Part shown: positions 11,395-23,049 of the stretch, piece by piece
How the letters are laid out: each line of letters opens with the position of its first letter
Position numbering within the stretch: the first letter of the stretch is position 1
Origin: Erpobdella octoculata
Lineage: Eukaryota > Annelida > Clitellata > Hirudinida > Erpobdellidae
Assembly (NCBI GenBank): GCA_963978895.1
Contig: OZ022239.1
Coordinates: 16,071,970 to 16,135,969, forward strand
Length of the DNA: 64,000 bases
Direction of reading: 5' to 3'
Made by a program: the position numbers and the translations under genes
Notes under the pieces: generated by a model
What the model was told of the DNA's origin: nothing
Database searches by the model: none
The model's input: only the letters and a program-made list of their open reading frames with translations

Positions 11395-11720
11395 TAGGTT
11401 TATCGACAATTGTGACTTTATCAACTCAACTTAGAAAGTCGATAAACTCGCGAAAAAGTCGATAAACCCGCGAAGGAATCGACAAACTCGCGATGGAGTC
11501 GACAATGCTGCAAAGAAGTCGATAAACATGCCATCGGGTCGCACACGGTAAACTGTATGTTTATCGACAATTGTGACTTTATCGACTCGACTTGGAAAGT
11601 CGATAAACTCGCGGAGTCGACCAACCCACGAAGGGGTCGACAAACTCGGGAAAGAGTCGACAAACTCGCGAAAGAGTCGACAGAAACAACTGACAGTCTT
11701 GAGGGAAAGGGGTGTGATAG
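11395..11720. repeat. GTCGATAAACTCGCGAA short-unit repeat, two blocks
   Basis: Two blocks (about 11395-11535 and 11555-11690) each begin GGTTTATCGACAATTGTGAC or close to it, then a CAACTTAGAAAGTCGA-type segment, then tandem units of about 20 bp like GTCGATAAACTCGCGAAAGA. The same block occurs at 46540-46745 with both ends inverted. It looks like a non-autonomous element with internal tandem units. No protein is encoded. Confidence 0.75.
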
Positions 11721-12699
11721 ATCTACTTACAAATTTACAAATGCCGTATCGAATCAAAAACAAACTTTAAAAATCTCTAGATTAAAGAGAGCCCGAATGG
11801 AGTTCAAATCCCATCTCTATTAGCTACAGAGAGACAGAAATAATCTGTAATCTAAATAATAGAGTGTAAGAATAAAGTTTTTATTGTGTTTAAATTATTT
11901 TTAAAAGCCATTCGGGTTTCCCATGCCATTTGTTATTACAATTTTTTTTATGAAAACGCGACATACAAGGGGGGGCTATTTAGATTTTATTATTTATTTA
12001 TTTATTAGCAGTCAAGTTAAAAAGGTCCCATTTTGTTTTCCATCATCAATCTTTGAGAAGCAAGTATTGGCAAGTAACCTTACCGTGACTTCAGTCACCA
12101 CACGTTAAAGAATTGGAAAGTAGCTCAGTGATTAACAAAACAAAAAAAATTAGAGAGAAATAATATCTGTTGACCTAATTTTTCAATTGACATCAACGAT
12201 CAATATTTTAATATCTTAGCAGACGTTGTCGTTCGAGGTTTCATCATGAACGAAAAGTAAAACAAATTGTATTAACTTGCAGGCACGTTGCATGGTTGTC
12301 GGCACATCAATCAAAAAAATGTTCCTTCGATAATTTAATTTTGTCTACAACCGTCAGTGGACGATATAATAGAAAATAAGTTTAAAAAACATTCTCTGAC
12401 GGCCTTAGATAAAATCAAAGCCAACAGGCTCCGTCGAAAAAAGGTTTCTATTGCATAATTTTGTGATCAATCAAAAACGTAAATATTTTTTTTGCTGAGT
12501 TATCAATAAATTAATATACAGACCAATTCTCAGCATCAGGACTTATACGTTTTAAAACGCTAGATTATTTATTGGACCAGGTGGGTGTGGTCTGCGGTGG
12601 ATTTAGTTTTGTATACGTCTAAAAATGGATGTGAATGGAGAAGAGTTAAAATTTACAAAACAATTCAAACATATGCGATTTTCTAATTTCAGAAGCGTA
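11721..12699. other. AT-rich, no recognisable gene
   Basis: Only short frames. A B-box-like word GAGTTCAAATCCC at about 11797 hints at a tRNA-derived repeat fragment, but no A box or fold could be confirmed. Confidence 0.4.
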
Positions 12700-13088
12700 G
12701 AAGGAGGTTGCTCAAGATGGCACGACTCACAAGATGGAACGACGCGATTTACAATTAGGAGCTATACAAACTGCTAAATTTTTATTTACAGTTTTCTGTA
12801 GTTCACATTTGCGCATGCAATGTTGTGATTTTTATGTCAAAGTTCATAGCGATTGATATTTTATGCTATTAACAACAAACTTGTAATAATTGCTAAAAAA
12901 AAGTAAGGGTGGTTTTTTTTAAATTTCATCCCCCCACACCCACGCCTAATTTATTTCAGTATGGCCATTCATTAGGTAATTTCTTAAAGTTTTTCCGTGA
13001 TCAAGTGATATGGGCGATAATTGAGGGATTAGTCTGCTAAAGCATCACAAACGTGGTGTTGCCATAGTTGCCCAAGATGGAATTTTTT

Positions 13089-13128
13089 AAGTTGCCTAAG
13101 ATGGAATGCGTTCCATCTTAGGCAACTT
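13089..13128. repeat. Perfect hairpin inside transposon
   Basis: Arm AAGTTGCCTAAGATGGAA (13089-13106), loop TGCG, then the exact complement (13111-13128). The arm is the element's own terminal motif, so the palindrome was probably made by the transposon. Confidence 0.95.
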
Positions 13129-13263
13129 CATCTTGAAAGTGTTGTTATAACAAGTTATTCTTTCTAAAAAGTGTTCAAAGTCAATGCATGTTTCTAGCCT
13201 GGACTTCTTTTATACTTTTTATAGAAACATTACTTATATGAAACACTAGGTACTCTAAAAATA

Positions 13264-14012
13264 TTGAATTACTGCATTGAATTACTGGCATCTTTAAGTA
13301 GTGTAAATTCTCCAACCAGTTCAAGATTTTCACCACAAGAACTGTTTTCGATACCACAGGCACCAGCTAAAACTGACACTGGTAAAAATAAAAGACGTGC
13401 AGAAACTTCAACGGTTCTAACAAGTTCTCCTTACAAATTGACGTTGAGTGCAAAGAAAACCAAACAGCAAACTTCTAAACAATTATCTATGAAAGGAAGT
13501 AAGCCTGAAAATCCAGCAAAGAAGCTGAAACTTACTCCAAAAACTAGAAATCCTTCCAAGAACGTGAAACTTGCAACAAAATTTGGAAAAAAGCGACAAC
13601 TAATGCACCAGAACTAATTGCAGGACCATCTAATACTACAATGTGGGAAGAACCAGAACCTGGTGCACTTGCCTTTCAGCAACCTAACAGTGACATGGAA
13701 ACGGAAATGCCAATATCTAAAGAATCCATCGCAGTTAATGATTACGTGATAATTAAATTTTTGTGCAAAAGAAAAGTTGTCCACTATATTGGGCAAATAC
13801 AGTTGATGATGACCATGAAAATGAAGGTGATTGGATGGTGAAATATCTGAGAAGACAAAATCAACGTGATTTCTACTTCATTGCACCTGAAAATGCTGAA
13901 TGACATAATCATGAAACTACCAAAGCCTGTTCATGAAGCTAAAACAGCAAGTCTAGCTCGAAATATTACTTTTCCTGTAAATCTGTCGACATACCCAAAC
14001 TTGAACTAGGGC
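13264..14012 (+). pseudogene. Transposase C-terminal remnant (pogo/Tigger-like)
   Basis: Three frame segments belong together. 13264-13617 is a Lys/Ser/Pro-rich stretch (RFSPQELFSIPQAP, then many KK/KP words). 13641-13796 reads VNDYVIIKFLCKRKVVHYIG. The frame then shifts to read GDWMVKYLRRQNQRDFYF, and shifts again to read DIIMKLPKP. This order (NDYV..K...K, YVGQI, W.VKFLR, I..KLP.P) is a tail I associate with animal DDE transposases that carry HTH/CENP-B type DNA-binding domains. The DDE core and DNA-binding half are missing, so this copy cannot transpose. The family name rests on the motif memory and the TA target duplication. Confidence 0.55.
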
Positions 14013-14503
14013 AAGGATATCTACTAGAGTAGGTTGTGGATCCAGTTGTTATATCAAGATATCCTTGACTAAGGTAAAAAAAGTCAAACCAACAACATTT
14101 TACTCCGTTTGTAGTTTACATCGTTTTATTACTTTTCAGTAGTCAGTAGTTGGGCAGTGAGCCCTAGGCCCTAATTGTTTTAGTTACAAAAATAAAATAA
14201 AATAGTAAAGTAAAATAATTTGTTGATGTTATTGTGTGTTTTAATGCTAAAAACATTATTTTCTGTGTTTGTTCCATCTTGAGAAACTAATCGTTTTAAT
14301 CTTGGGCAACCAGCTTCCTAAGATGGAACACATGAGAGGTCTCGCGCAAATCAATATTATGACACAACCACAATTTTTTTTATGATTGTTGCAACTCCTT
14401 CCCGAAATGTGATTTCAATTGACTGATAAAAAAAATTTAGTGATTACGCGCAAGCACCATGAAAATTTTTATAAAATTCGTTCCGACTTAGGCAACTTCC
14501 CCC

Positions 14504-14870
14504 TAATTAGGAGGCAGGAGAAACACGTGTACCCAGGGGCCATTTGGAAGGGGGCGCCAAACGCATTTTGGAAGGGGGCGCCAAACACCTTTTTGAAGGG
14601 ATGCCAAAATGTTTGGAAAAATACCTGCGGTTACCCCTACATCGATCATCAGCTATTTTTGAAAACAAACAAGTATAATGTTTTAGAAACATTTTGGAAA
14701 AAGTACCAAAACAAATACGTCTCTACAAAATCCCACTCCACCAATTTCAGCGATTTTGGAAACAAAAGTGTATGGGGTTTTGAATTTTTTAAGTACCTAC
14801 AAATAGCCCTGTCACTGTCTTCCCTGCTGGAATGACGTGAACACAAGAAAGAAAAAGGCAACTCGGAACG
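14504..14870. repeat. Dispersed repeat E
   Basis: Shares CATCAGCTATTTTTG and a following TTTTAGAA.CATTTT.GGAAAA segment with 59440-59660. It also holds short GGAAGGGGGCGCC duplications near 14545-14590. The reading frame across it (138 codons) has no recognisable domain. Confidence 0.5.
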
Positions 14871-15084
14871 ACAACAAAAACTTTAATAAAACGCAGCTAA
14901 GGACAAGAAATCAAATATAAAACGCGCAGGACTTCGCCTGATATTAAAGAGATAGAGTATCCTGACAGGCTTCAAATTCCTTTATATATAGCCTAAGAAA
15001 CCCGCACAAAAGAATGTCTGAGAATGTTCCATAGGTTCCTGTCTAGACTGGTAACCATGACGACGCCGAATGTCTGATGATGAC

Positions 15085-15247
15085 GACGAATCATGGGTCA
15101 GGAATTTCGGTTTTTGAAACGGGCTGGGCCAAGTTGTCGACGGGCCAAGCCGAGACCTAAAAATTTGATCCGTGCAGTACTCTACTATGTATGCACGGTT
15201 CAAATTCTCTAATTTCATGCGAGCGAAGCCGCTACGGGCACTGCTAG
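15085..15247 (+). mobile_element. Helitron-like 3' end, third type, with GGGCC repeat
   Basis: Ends GCGAGCGAAGCC, then GCTACGGGCACTGCTAG followed by T. The identical end is found inverted at 55027. The CTAG-T terminus and the GCGAGCGAAGCC word are typical of Helitron right ends. A GGGCC-family segment lies immediately inside in both copies. Confidence 0.55.
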
Positions 15248-15398
15248 TATATAGATATAGGCATCGAAATTTCTGAATTTTTTTCTCCCCCCTGTTTTTT
15301 GCCGGACACAGCTGCGTCCGCGTGTATATAGGATAGAAGCCACTGTCGCTTAATCGTATAATTGATCAATAAACCATTGATAATAATATTCCTATAAA

Positions 15399-16737
15399 TA
15401 TTATATTATATTATATTATATTATATTATATTATATTATATTATATTATATTATATTATGTTATGTTATGTTATGTTATGTTATGTTATGTTATGTTATG
15501 TTATGTTATGTTATGTTATGTTATGTTATGTTATGTTATGTTATGTTATGTTATGTTATGTTATGTTATGTTATGTTATGTTATGTTATGCTATGCTATG
15601 CTATGCTATGCTATGCTATGCTATGCTATGCTATGCTATGCTATGCTATGCTATGCTATGCTATGCTATGCTATGCTATGCTATGCTATGCTATGCTATG
15701 CTATGCTATGCTATGCTATGCTATGCTATGCTATGCTATGCTATGCTATGCTATGCTATGCTATGCTATGCTATGCTATGCTATGCTATGCTATGCTATG
15801 CTATGCTATGCTATGCTATGCTATGCTATGCTATGCTATGCTATGCTATGCTATGCTATGCTATGCTATGCTATGCTATGCTATGCTATGCTATGCTATG
15901 CTATGCTATGCTATGCTATGCTATGCTATGCTATGCTATGCTATGCTATGCTATGCTATGCTATGCTATGCTATGCTATGCTATGCTATGCTATGCTATG
16001 CTATGCTATGCTATGCTATGCTATGCTATGCTATGCTATGCTATGCTATGCTATGCTATGCTATGCTATGCTATGCTATGCTATGCTATGCTATGCTATG
16101 CTATGCTATGCTATGCTATGCTATGCTATGCTATGCTATGCTATGCTATGCTATGCTATGCTATGCTATGCTATGCTATGCTATGCTATGCTATGCTATG
16201 CTATGCTATGCTATGCTATGCTATGCTATGTTATGCTATGTTATGTTATGTTATGTTATGTTATGTTATGTTATGTTATGTTATGTTATGTTATGTTATG
16301 TTTATGTTATGTTTATGTTACGTTACGTTACGTTACGTTACGTTACGTTACGTTACGTTACGTTACGCTACGCTACGCTACGCTACGCTACGTTACGTTA
16401 CGTTACGTTACGTTACGTTACGTTACGTTACGTTACGTTACGTTACGTTACGTTACGTTACGTTACGTTACGTTACGTTACGTTACGTTACGTTACGTTA
16501 CGTTACGTTACGCTACGTTACGTTACGTTACGTTACGTTACGTTGCGTTGCGTTGCGTTACGTTGCGTTGCGTTGCGTTGCGTTGCGTTGCGTTGCGTTG
16601 CGTTGCGTTACGTTGCGCCGCGTCGCGTCGCGTCGCGTTGCGTTGCGTTGCGTTACGTTACGTTACGTTGCGTTACGTTACGTTACGTTACGTTACGTTG
16701 CGTTGCGTTGCGTTACGTTACGTTACGTTACGTTATA
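15399..16737 (+). repeat. Evolving pentanucleotide array, about 1.34 kb
   Basis: Uninterrupted 5-bp units in blocks: TTATA (15401-15455), TTATG (15456-15590), 128 pure copies of CTATG (15591-16230), TTATG (16241-16300), an irregular join, TTACG with a CTACG patch (16366-16390), then mixed TTGCG/TCGCG/TTACG (16541-16735). Adjacent blocks differ by one transition. All three + frames are open because no unit creates a stop in frame; these are not genes. Confidence 0.97.
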
Positions 16738-16974
16738 TATATATATTGGTTGTTTGTTTTTTACTCAGCTCGCGTTTAATGTGTCTCTAAGTAAGTGCCG
16801 TTTGTAATTGCGCTAAAAGTAATCATCTAACTATTAACTCAATAGCACAGACAGTTTTCATTATAATATAGGAAGTTGTCAATAAAGTAATTAAAAACTT
16901 AACTGTTCTATTCAGCTGTTAAACCTGAATTAAACGCTGGTAATGGAAATATTAAAACTTATATTACTAATTCG

Positions 16975-17508
16975 TCTTTATATATAAAAAATAAAAATGT
17001 CTGTCTATCTGTTTGTTTGTCCTTTATGCATTGCTTCACGATTCATCCGATCGTAATCAAATTTTCACACACCCTTGAAAATCAATAGAGAAAGGTTTCT
17101 GTGGAAAAATTGAAATCGGTTACAAAGCCAGCGGAAGAGCAAGCGGAAACGGCAACGGATGAGCAAACGGGAAAGCGAGCGGGTGCGGGAACTGGAGAAT
17201 GAGCGGGAACGGAAACAGGAGAGCAAGAGGGAACGGAAAAGCGACCGGTAGCGGAAGAGCAAGCGGGAAAAGACACGGGAGAGCAGGAAGGAGCAGGAAA
17301 GCGAACGGGATCGGGAGAGCAAGCGGGGAAGGAAACGGGAGCGAGAGAGAGAGAGAGAAACGATATAAAAACTTCTAAAAACGATAGAAAAACCTCTAAA
17401 AACCTCTAAAAACGATAGAAAAAGCTCTAAAAACGATAGATAACCCTATAAAAACGATAGAAAAACCTCTAAAAACGATAGAAAAACCTCTAAAAACTAC
17501 CACGCTAG
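16975..17508 (+). mobile_element. Non-autonomous Helitron with minisatellite core
   Basis: The 5' end TCTTTATATATAAAAA leads into GTCTGTCTATCTG, CCTTTATGCATTGC and CATCCGATCGTAATC, the leader shared with copies at 36023, 51458-51972 and 58701. The middle (17120-17345) is a GC-rich minisatellite of about 18 bp (GAGCAAGCGGGAACGG type). Near the 3' end a second tandem motif AAACGATAGAAAAACCTCTA repeats. The element ends CTAG at 17505-17508, followed by T. Confidence 0.8.
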
Positions 17509-20340
17509 TATTAGATATGTGTTTAAGGTTGCCTAGTTATTCTGAAGAATTATCGTACGATTATAATAAAAAAAACTTAACTGACAGGCTTTTTCGGCAA
17601 TTTTCCTAATTTAATTCAATTTAAAGTGTTTTGATATTATTTATATTATTATTAATAGTCTTTCTTTGACATCACGTTTGCATGTTTTCGTCCAATAAAA
17701 AAAAATCAACGTTAAAAAAAACTTCGATTCAGCTCTCCGTCAGTTTATGTTAATTATTTATCTTGTTAAGAAGTTATTTTATTTTTTAATCAAACAAACA
17801 ACCTTCATTGGATGCATGCGACCGGTGCATTACGGCTAACTAACGCAAGTATAATATTTGTGCTTATTCTGCTATTGGGACATCCCGATATGCTTCTCTT
17901 CAGTCTCTTAAAATTTTTGCTCAAGTGCTAAAAATTTTCGTTTTCTTGCCAATAAAATATAGAATAATATTTTTATAGGAAAAAACATTTTGTTTTTGTT
18001 CATAATTGCTAGTCCTGTTAATTGGAAGCCTGTGACTTCCAAATTTGATGTTCTTGCCAAGGTAAGAACGAATGAATTGTTTCATAGCTTTTAACTTTTC
18101 AATCATCAAATTTTTCATTTCACTTCACGTAATATTTGAATTTATTTTTTCTACATTTAAATAATTATCCGTAATTCTAGTAATGTGACACCCACAAACT
18201 AGGCTAACAAAAAAAATAAAAGTTTCTGAATAGTAAACATGTCTTGAAGTAAAGTAAAATATTATATTTTGGCTATTGAACATTTTAATTTCCTACTTTT
18301 ATAATCGCGGAACTTTGAATAAGCAAACTTTAACAGACCGTTATCAGCGAAAATCTTTTATTTTAGTTTTATGAAATCTATTTATTTATAACTATACACA
18401 TAAGTACTCATAAACATTTCATTTTATAGAGACAAACATTAAATATTTCAACCATGTAATTTATCTTGCGGATAACTTAATAGTTGAAAATTAAGTTTCA
18501 TTTCGAAACTATACAAGCACAAATCGATCAAAGGCTAATCCATGCATTCATGCACAATAATGTATGCGCATACGTCGTCCTAAAGACGTAGCCATGCATT
18601 TTCATGCACCCCGCAGTGTTGTCATGCTGTGTATGTGAATCACGCTTTGAAGTATGCGGTATTTTTACTTTTTACGCCATAGAACAGCTTTAATTTTTTT
18701 CTAAATTCCAAATCTCAAAAAGATCAACTCTTATCTGACGTCTTTTTTTTATTTAAATTCTTCTTAATAGAATTTGAAACATGAATTTTAAAACTATGAA
18801 ATTTTCGGACATTGAGAATGTTGAAAAAAATTATAGCTGAGGAATGTTGTTGTAGGTTGTGTTTCTTCTCAGGTCCAATCAATGAGCGATACTGTATTTC
18901 TCAGTAACGCGTCGAGTGCAAAAACAGAAAGAAACACATGCATAGAGAATAAGAAAAAATCACACAAAAAGAGAGATAAAGAAAGAGAGAGAGGGAGTGG
19001 ATGAAAAAGGAGAAAGAGGCGAGAATATCGACAAAAGACTAAAAATATAACTACTTTTCAATAAACCGACATGATTAAATCGTATCATAAATCAAAAAAT
19101 GACAACAAACGGTTTATTTTATTTAAAACAGATACAAGTTTTTAGTGCGTTTGTATTTTTGTGCGAAAGAATTTGTTTGTATGAAACGCGATTATATTTT
19201 TCTTCAAAGCTGCACGATTTCTACCGCTATTGATCAAGCGAAGAGTTATTTGCGACTTTAGTTTGTTCCTGCCGCAACTTCAGGGAGAAAAATAAAACAA
19301 TATTTGCACCTCCCTTTGCAAATCTGTCTCGGTTGTGTTGCGTTTCGTTGCATTCTATTCAATATCTTTCTTTGCTACTGATTTAATTAAAGAATCGTCA
19401 ATTTCATTCGGCCCCGCCCGCATTCTGTTTACCTCGTTTCTGTCACATCCCATCGTATTACATCAAATACCATTTTTCAGCTTACTACATTTTTTCATTT
19501 TTTTAATCAAATTTTTACTCGGATAACCTCGTCAAGTCTGAGCACTCTCGCTCCATGATGTGCGTCAAAAACATACCAGAATACAAAAGTAGGAACAATG
19601 ATGTCGATACGACAATAATGGCAGGCTGTCTTTGAAAAGAATGTGTTTTATACGAGAAACGAAAGAAGTGCACGCGAAGCGAGTTTTGCTTATAATGTCG
19701 AATAACATGCTTTGGGAATTTGTTTCAAACTTTGTTTTCCTCTTCGGTTTGCTATGTTATATTTTTTTTATGAATCTAACATTCTAAAAACTGAAAACTT
19801 TTATAAGTTAGCTTTTTTTCGACAATCGACACAAAATTGCAGAATTCGACAAATAAATAGGTTTAGTTTGTCTGTAGTGAAAAATTCCATGAAGATGATT
19901 AGATTAAAGAAAGAGATAAACAAAAAAGTGGGAGTAATGACATGCATGTTTTGTTTATATCTTTATGTTAATTATTTTACGCTTCGAAAAACACAGTTCA
20001 GTTGGAATAATTCAAATGCAATATTTTAATATAACGAAAACAGTTTTTGTGCATATTTATGTCATGAAATAAATTTCAAAAAAAGAGCAATAAAAATTTA
20101 AAAGCAAATTTTGTTTTCAGTATTACTTATGTATATGAAGTGAATGTCATGGTTCTAAGAAAAAAGTCTGTTTGAAATAATGATTTTTTTAGGATGAAAC
20201 TATTAAGTATTAATCATGTTTCACTATGTAGCTAAATCTATATACTATGATTAGCTAGTTGGTGTTTGGTATGTCGTTAAATGAGCAATAGAGTAGGTTG
20301 AGTTAATGTACGCAAACACATAAACCGGACATTTGAGCGG
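17509..20340. other. AT-rich intergenic DNA, no recognisable gene
   Basis: Only short frames on both strands, with no domain I recognise. Around 18535-18620 several short palindromic words occur (ATGCATTCATGCA, ATGCGCAT, ACGTCGTC..AGACGT). A purine-rich GAGA stretch lies near 18970-19020. Confidence 0.45.
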
Positions 20341-20620
20341 ATATAGAAAGGATGCTAGGCCAGAGGCGGCGATTGAGGGGGTGGGAGGCCACGTTCTCCC
20401 CAAGATTTTTTCCACCAAATAAAATATCTTTATTAGCACACTCATTCTTGAGTATTTAAATTAGTTGATAAACGTTGTATTTTTCATAAATTTTGAATTA
20501 TATCTACTTAGTTATATCATATATTTCTGCTAATATTTTTCAATCTTGTAGTGCTTTCGGTCCATCCGACCGAGCTCGTATGAACTTTAGCCTCGTGTGT
20601 CTGCAGGGGTGCAACTAGGG
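20341..20620 (+). repeat. Dispersed repeat D
   Basis: Contains CCAAGATTTTTTCCACCAAA, then TTGAGTATTTAAATTAGTTG, then ATATCTACTTAGTTATATC, and ends with a GTGCTTTCGGTCCATCCGA segment. Diverged copies lie at 57437-57605 and 58310-58605. Confidence 0.65.
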
Positions 20621-20760
20621 GGGCCAAATCGGAGGGCCCTGCAATTTTTCCAAATAGGATGAGTTTGTCTTTGAGTGGGGGGGTGGAGGGTGCTACATTT
20701 ATTCTCAATATATTATAATCCTATATATTTATATGTTTATACATATCATAAACGTATTAC

Positions 20761-21661
20761 CAGTGATATTTCAGTTACAACTTTTCAGTTACAGTTACAG
20801 TTAAAGTTACAACATTTTTCAGTTTCAGTTAAAGTTATTTTTCCACAAACATTTTTCAGTTACTATTACACTTATTTATTTTTAAGTTGAAGTTACAGTT
20901 AACTGTAGATTCTATACACAGCCAAAAAAATTTTTTTTTTATTTATTTATTTACAAAATGGTAAAACTTCGAGTTCATTTTAAAAACAGGAGTTTCTAGA
21001 TTCTTGGAGAGCCTGTTTCTTTTTCCTGCAGTCATATCACTGCAAACCGAGAAGATGCGCTCCACATATGCTTCTGAAGCAGGTGCAGAGATAAGTTCTT
21101 TAGCGAAGGCCGCTATTAGAGGATACACTGTCTCTGAGGCTGTCCAGAAACTTAATCCAGTTTGATTAGCAGCTAATCTTTTTGAAGCCCCAAGATAAGC
21201 ATTTTTCCACAACAGAACTTCCGTGCCTAGATTGCTTGCTCGGAGAACTGGAAGCTTCGATTTCTTAGGCAAGCCTCTTAAATCTTTTTAAAGGAGGTTG
21301 GCACAATTCATCAGAAGACGATTGCAACAGCACTATCAACTATCAATAATAACAAAAGGCCGCGAATAACTAAACAGCACCATATATACTATTTGTTAGG
21401 TAACACCAAAGAACTCGATTTTTATCTTTAGATAGAAAAAATAAATCTAATAATTAATTTATTTAGAAAAAAATTTCATTAAAAATGTTTTTCAGTTATA
21501 AATAATTTTTGTATTATTAAACTGAATTTATTATTCAGTTACTATTATAGTTAGAGTTATTCGCCGTATTTCAGTTACTATTACTATTACACTTAACTGA
21601 CCATTATTTTTCTATTATTTTCCGATTTCAGTTAGTGTTACAGTTACCTTGAATATCACTG
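20761..21661 (-). mobile_element. hAT transposon, internally deleted
   Basis: The target duplication matches at 7 of 8 bases (CGTATTAC at 20753-20760, CTTATTAC at 21662-21669). TIRs begin CAGTGATATT on both ends. Subterminal regions carry many CAGTTAC-type repeats in inverted orientation. A minus-strand hAT transposase tail lies inside. Confidence 0.85.
20943..21272 (-). pseudogene. hAT transposase C-terminal dimerisation domain fragment
   Basis: A frame of 109 codons. The last two thirds read FWTASETVYPLIAAFAKELI, then APASEAYVERIFSVC, then AGKRNRLS and a final hydrophobic helix segment. This is the hAT C-terminal (hATC) dimerisation domain, with the usual APAS.A.VER.FS signature. The BED zinc finger and the catalytic RNase-H-like core are absent, so the fragment cannot be a transposase. 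It fills most of the surviving interior of the 901-bp element, which was therefore probably mobilised in trans. The first 30 residues are not recognisable. Confidence 0.85.
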
Positions 21662-21689
21662 CTTATTACAAACTTTTATTTAGGTTAAA

Positions 21690-21925
21690 ATTTTTGTTTG
21701 TGTGTGTTTGTGTATGTGTGTGTGTCTTTCTCTGAACGCAAATCTTGCAAGTAAAATTTAACCAGCTTTTTGACTAGCCAGGAAGCTGAAACTTTCAACA
21801 TAGCTTTTTATTAAATGACAATACCTAATTCAATTGAAAAAAAATTAAATTGAACATCTTTTTTTATTTCTAAATCGAGTATATTTGAAATCAATGTTTG
21901 TGTTAAAAAACTCGCTTTTCCTTTA
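21690..21925 (-). repeat. Dispersed repeat A copy
   Basis: Reverse-oriented copy starting at a GT run, then CTTTCTCTGAACGCAAATC, then CCAGCTTTTTGACTAGCCAG and CTAAATCGAGTATATTTG. It matches the copies at 3990-4430, 23975-24512 and 54330-54800. Confidence 0.75.
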
Positions 21926-22168
21926 TTGTTATTTAACATTTGCTTTAAGTGGTTTGAAACTGAGTCTGAATATCTTTAGTTTGCAGTCTTTTTTTCTATC
22001 AATGATAAATTATTAAAGATACCAAAAAAAACTGCGGAGCGAAGATTGTCAAAAATATTTTTCGCCTGCGGCAGGCTTTTTTTTCTCAAGCTTGAGCTCC
22101 CCAGCACATTTGTGGCTGGCTGCTTCCCCGTGTGTCTGTCCTAGCTTGAGATGCACTTTGTAAAATGC

Positions 22169-22171
<3 letters not shown>

Positions 22172-22246
<75 letters not shown>
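22172..22246. repeat. (TA)n microsatellite
   Basis: About 37 TA units directly abutting the CTAG end of the Helitron fragment at 22247. Confidence 0.95.
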
Positions 22247-22247
<1 letters not shown>

Positions 22248-22620
22248 TAGCTGGGTAACCCGGCGCTGCCCGGGCATCTTTGCATCTATTGAAACATTTA
22301 TGCAGATACTTTTAATTTTTAATTAAAAGAAATACAACAAACACATACACTCATTTTATTGCAAAGCTTTCTGATACACAATGTTTTTTGTTTTTCCATA
22401 CGGTGCATATATGTACAAATTGTTCGAGCTTCCAACAGCTGACCATGTGAGAAGCAAGGGGTTTCCAAGTTGATGCCAGCCACTTTCAACGACTGGCCTT
22501 GAGCTTTGTTGATGGACATGGCAAAGGCCAGACGCACAGGAAACTGTAAACGCTTGAAAGTGAATGGCAAATCACTCGGAATGAGCGGTATTCTGGGAAT
22601 GAAAACATTTTATTAGTAAA
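22247..22620 (-). mobile_element. Autonomous-type Helitron, 3' end
   Basis: Reads on the - strand as helicase coding sequence, then a GC hairpin (CCCGGGCAGCGCCGGG), then TTACCCAGCTAG followed by T. It links the short hairpin-CTAG elements elsewhere in the window to an element that encodes a helicase. Confidence 0.85.
22319..22607 (-). pseudogene. Helitron Pif1-like helicase C-terminal fragment
   Basis: On the - strand from about 22607 the frame reads [20 protein letters not shown], then [20 protein letters not shown], then [14 protein letters not shown]. This is the last conserved block of Pif1-family helicases of Helitron RepHel proteins, the part that unwinds DNA during rolling-circle transposition. 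The expected sequence just after HGQL is missing and the frame changes; the tail [12 protein letters not shown] can be read in the other frame. So a small deletion has disabled it. The rest of RepHel, including the HUH Rep domain, is absent upstream. A (TA)n block follows at 22791. Confidence 0.88.
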
Positions 22621-22789
22621 AGATATGAACAATAAATGTATTTAGTAATTCTGGATCTTCTCTCTGAAAAGATAATCTTATAACGTAATCATGTGCAATG
22701 CAACGAATGAAATAAAAAACGTAAAGAAATTTACATTAATAGTTATACTATTATACTTAAAATACATTAATAGTTATACTAATTAGTAG

Positions 22790-22949
<160 letters not shown>

Positions 22950-23049
22950 TATATACTCACTCACAATAAATTTTTCAATTTTCTTTTTTAAGTCTGTAAA
23001 GCACAAAATAATATCTGTTAGACTAAAAGTAGCACAAAATAATATCTGT

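Larger units (their letters stand above)
12700..14503 (+). mobile_element. Decayed Tc1/mariner-pogo-like DNA transposon
   Basis: TA dinucleotides flank it (12698-12699 and 14504-14505). The ends are inverted over 25 bp with 17 matches (left GAAGGAGGTTGCTCAAGATG; right, other strand, GGGGGAAGTTGCCTAAGTCG). The word GTTGCC.AAGATGGAA recurs in both orientations inside, near 13072, 13091, 13111, 14273 and 14321. A decayed transposase tail lies between. The TA duplication fits the Tc1/mariner/pogo superfamily. Confidence 0.65.

Noticed and set aside
15458..16807. Three overlapping long frames of MLCYA/LRYVT repeats
   Set aside because: They are translations of a pure pentanucleotide array, open in all three + frames because no unit creates a stop. 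Not a gene.
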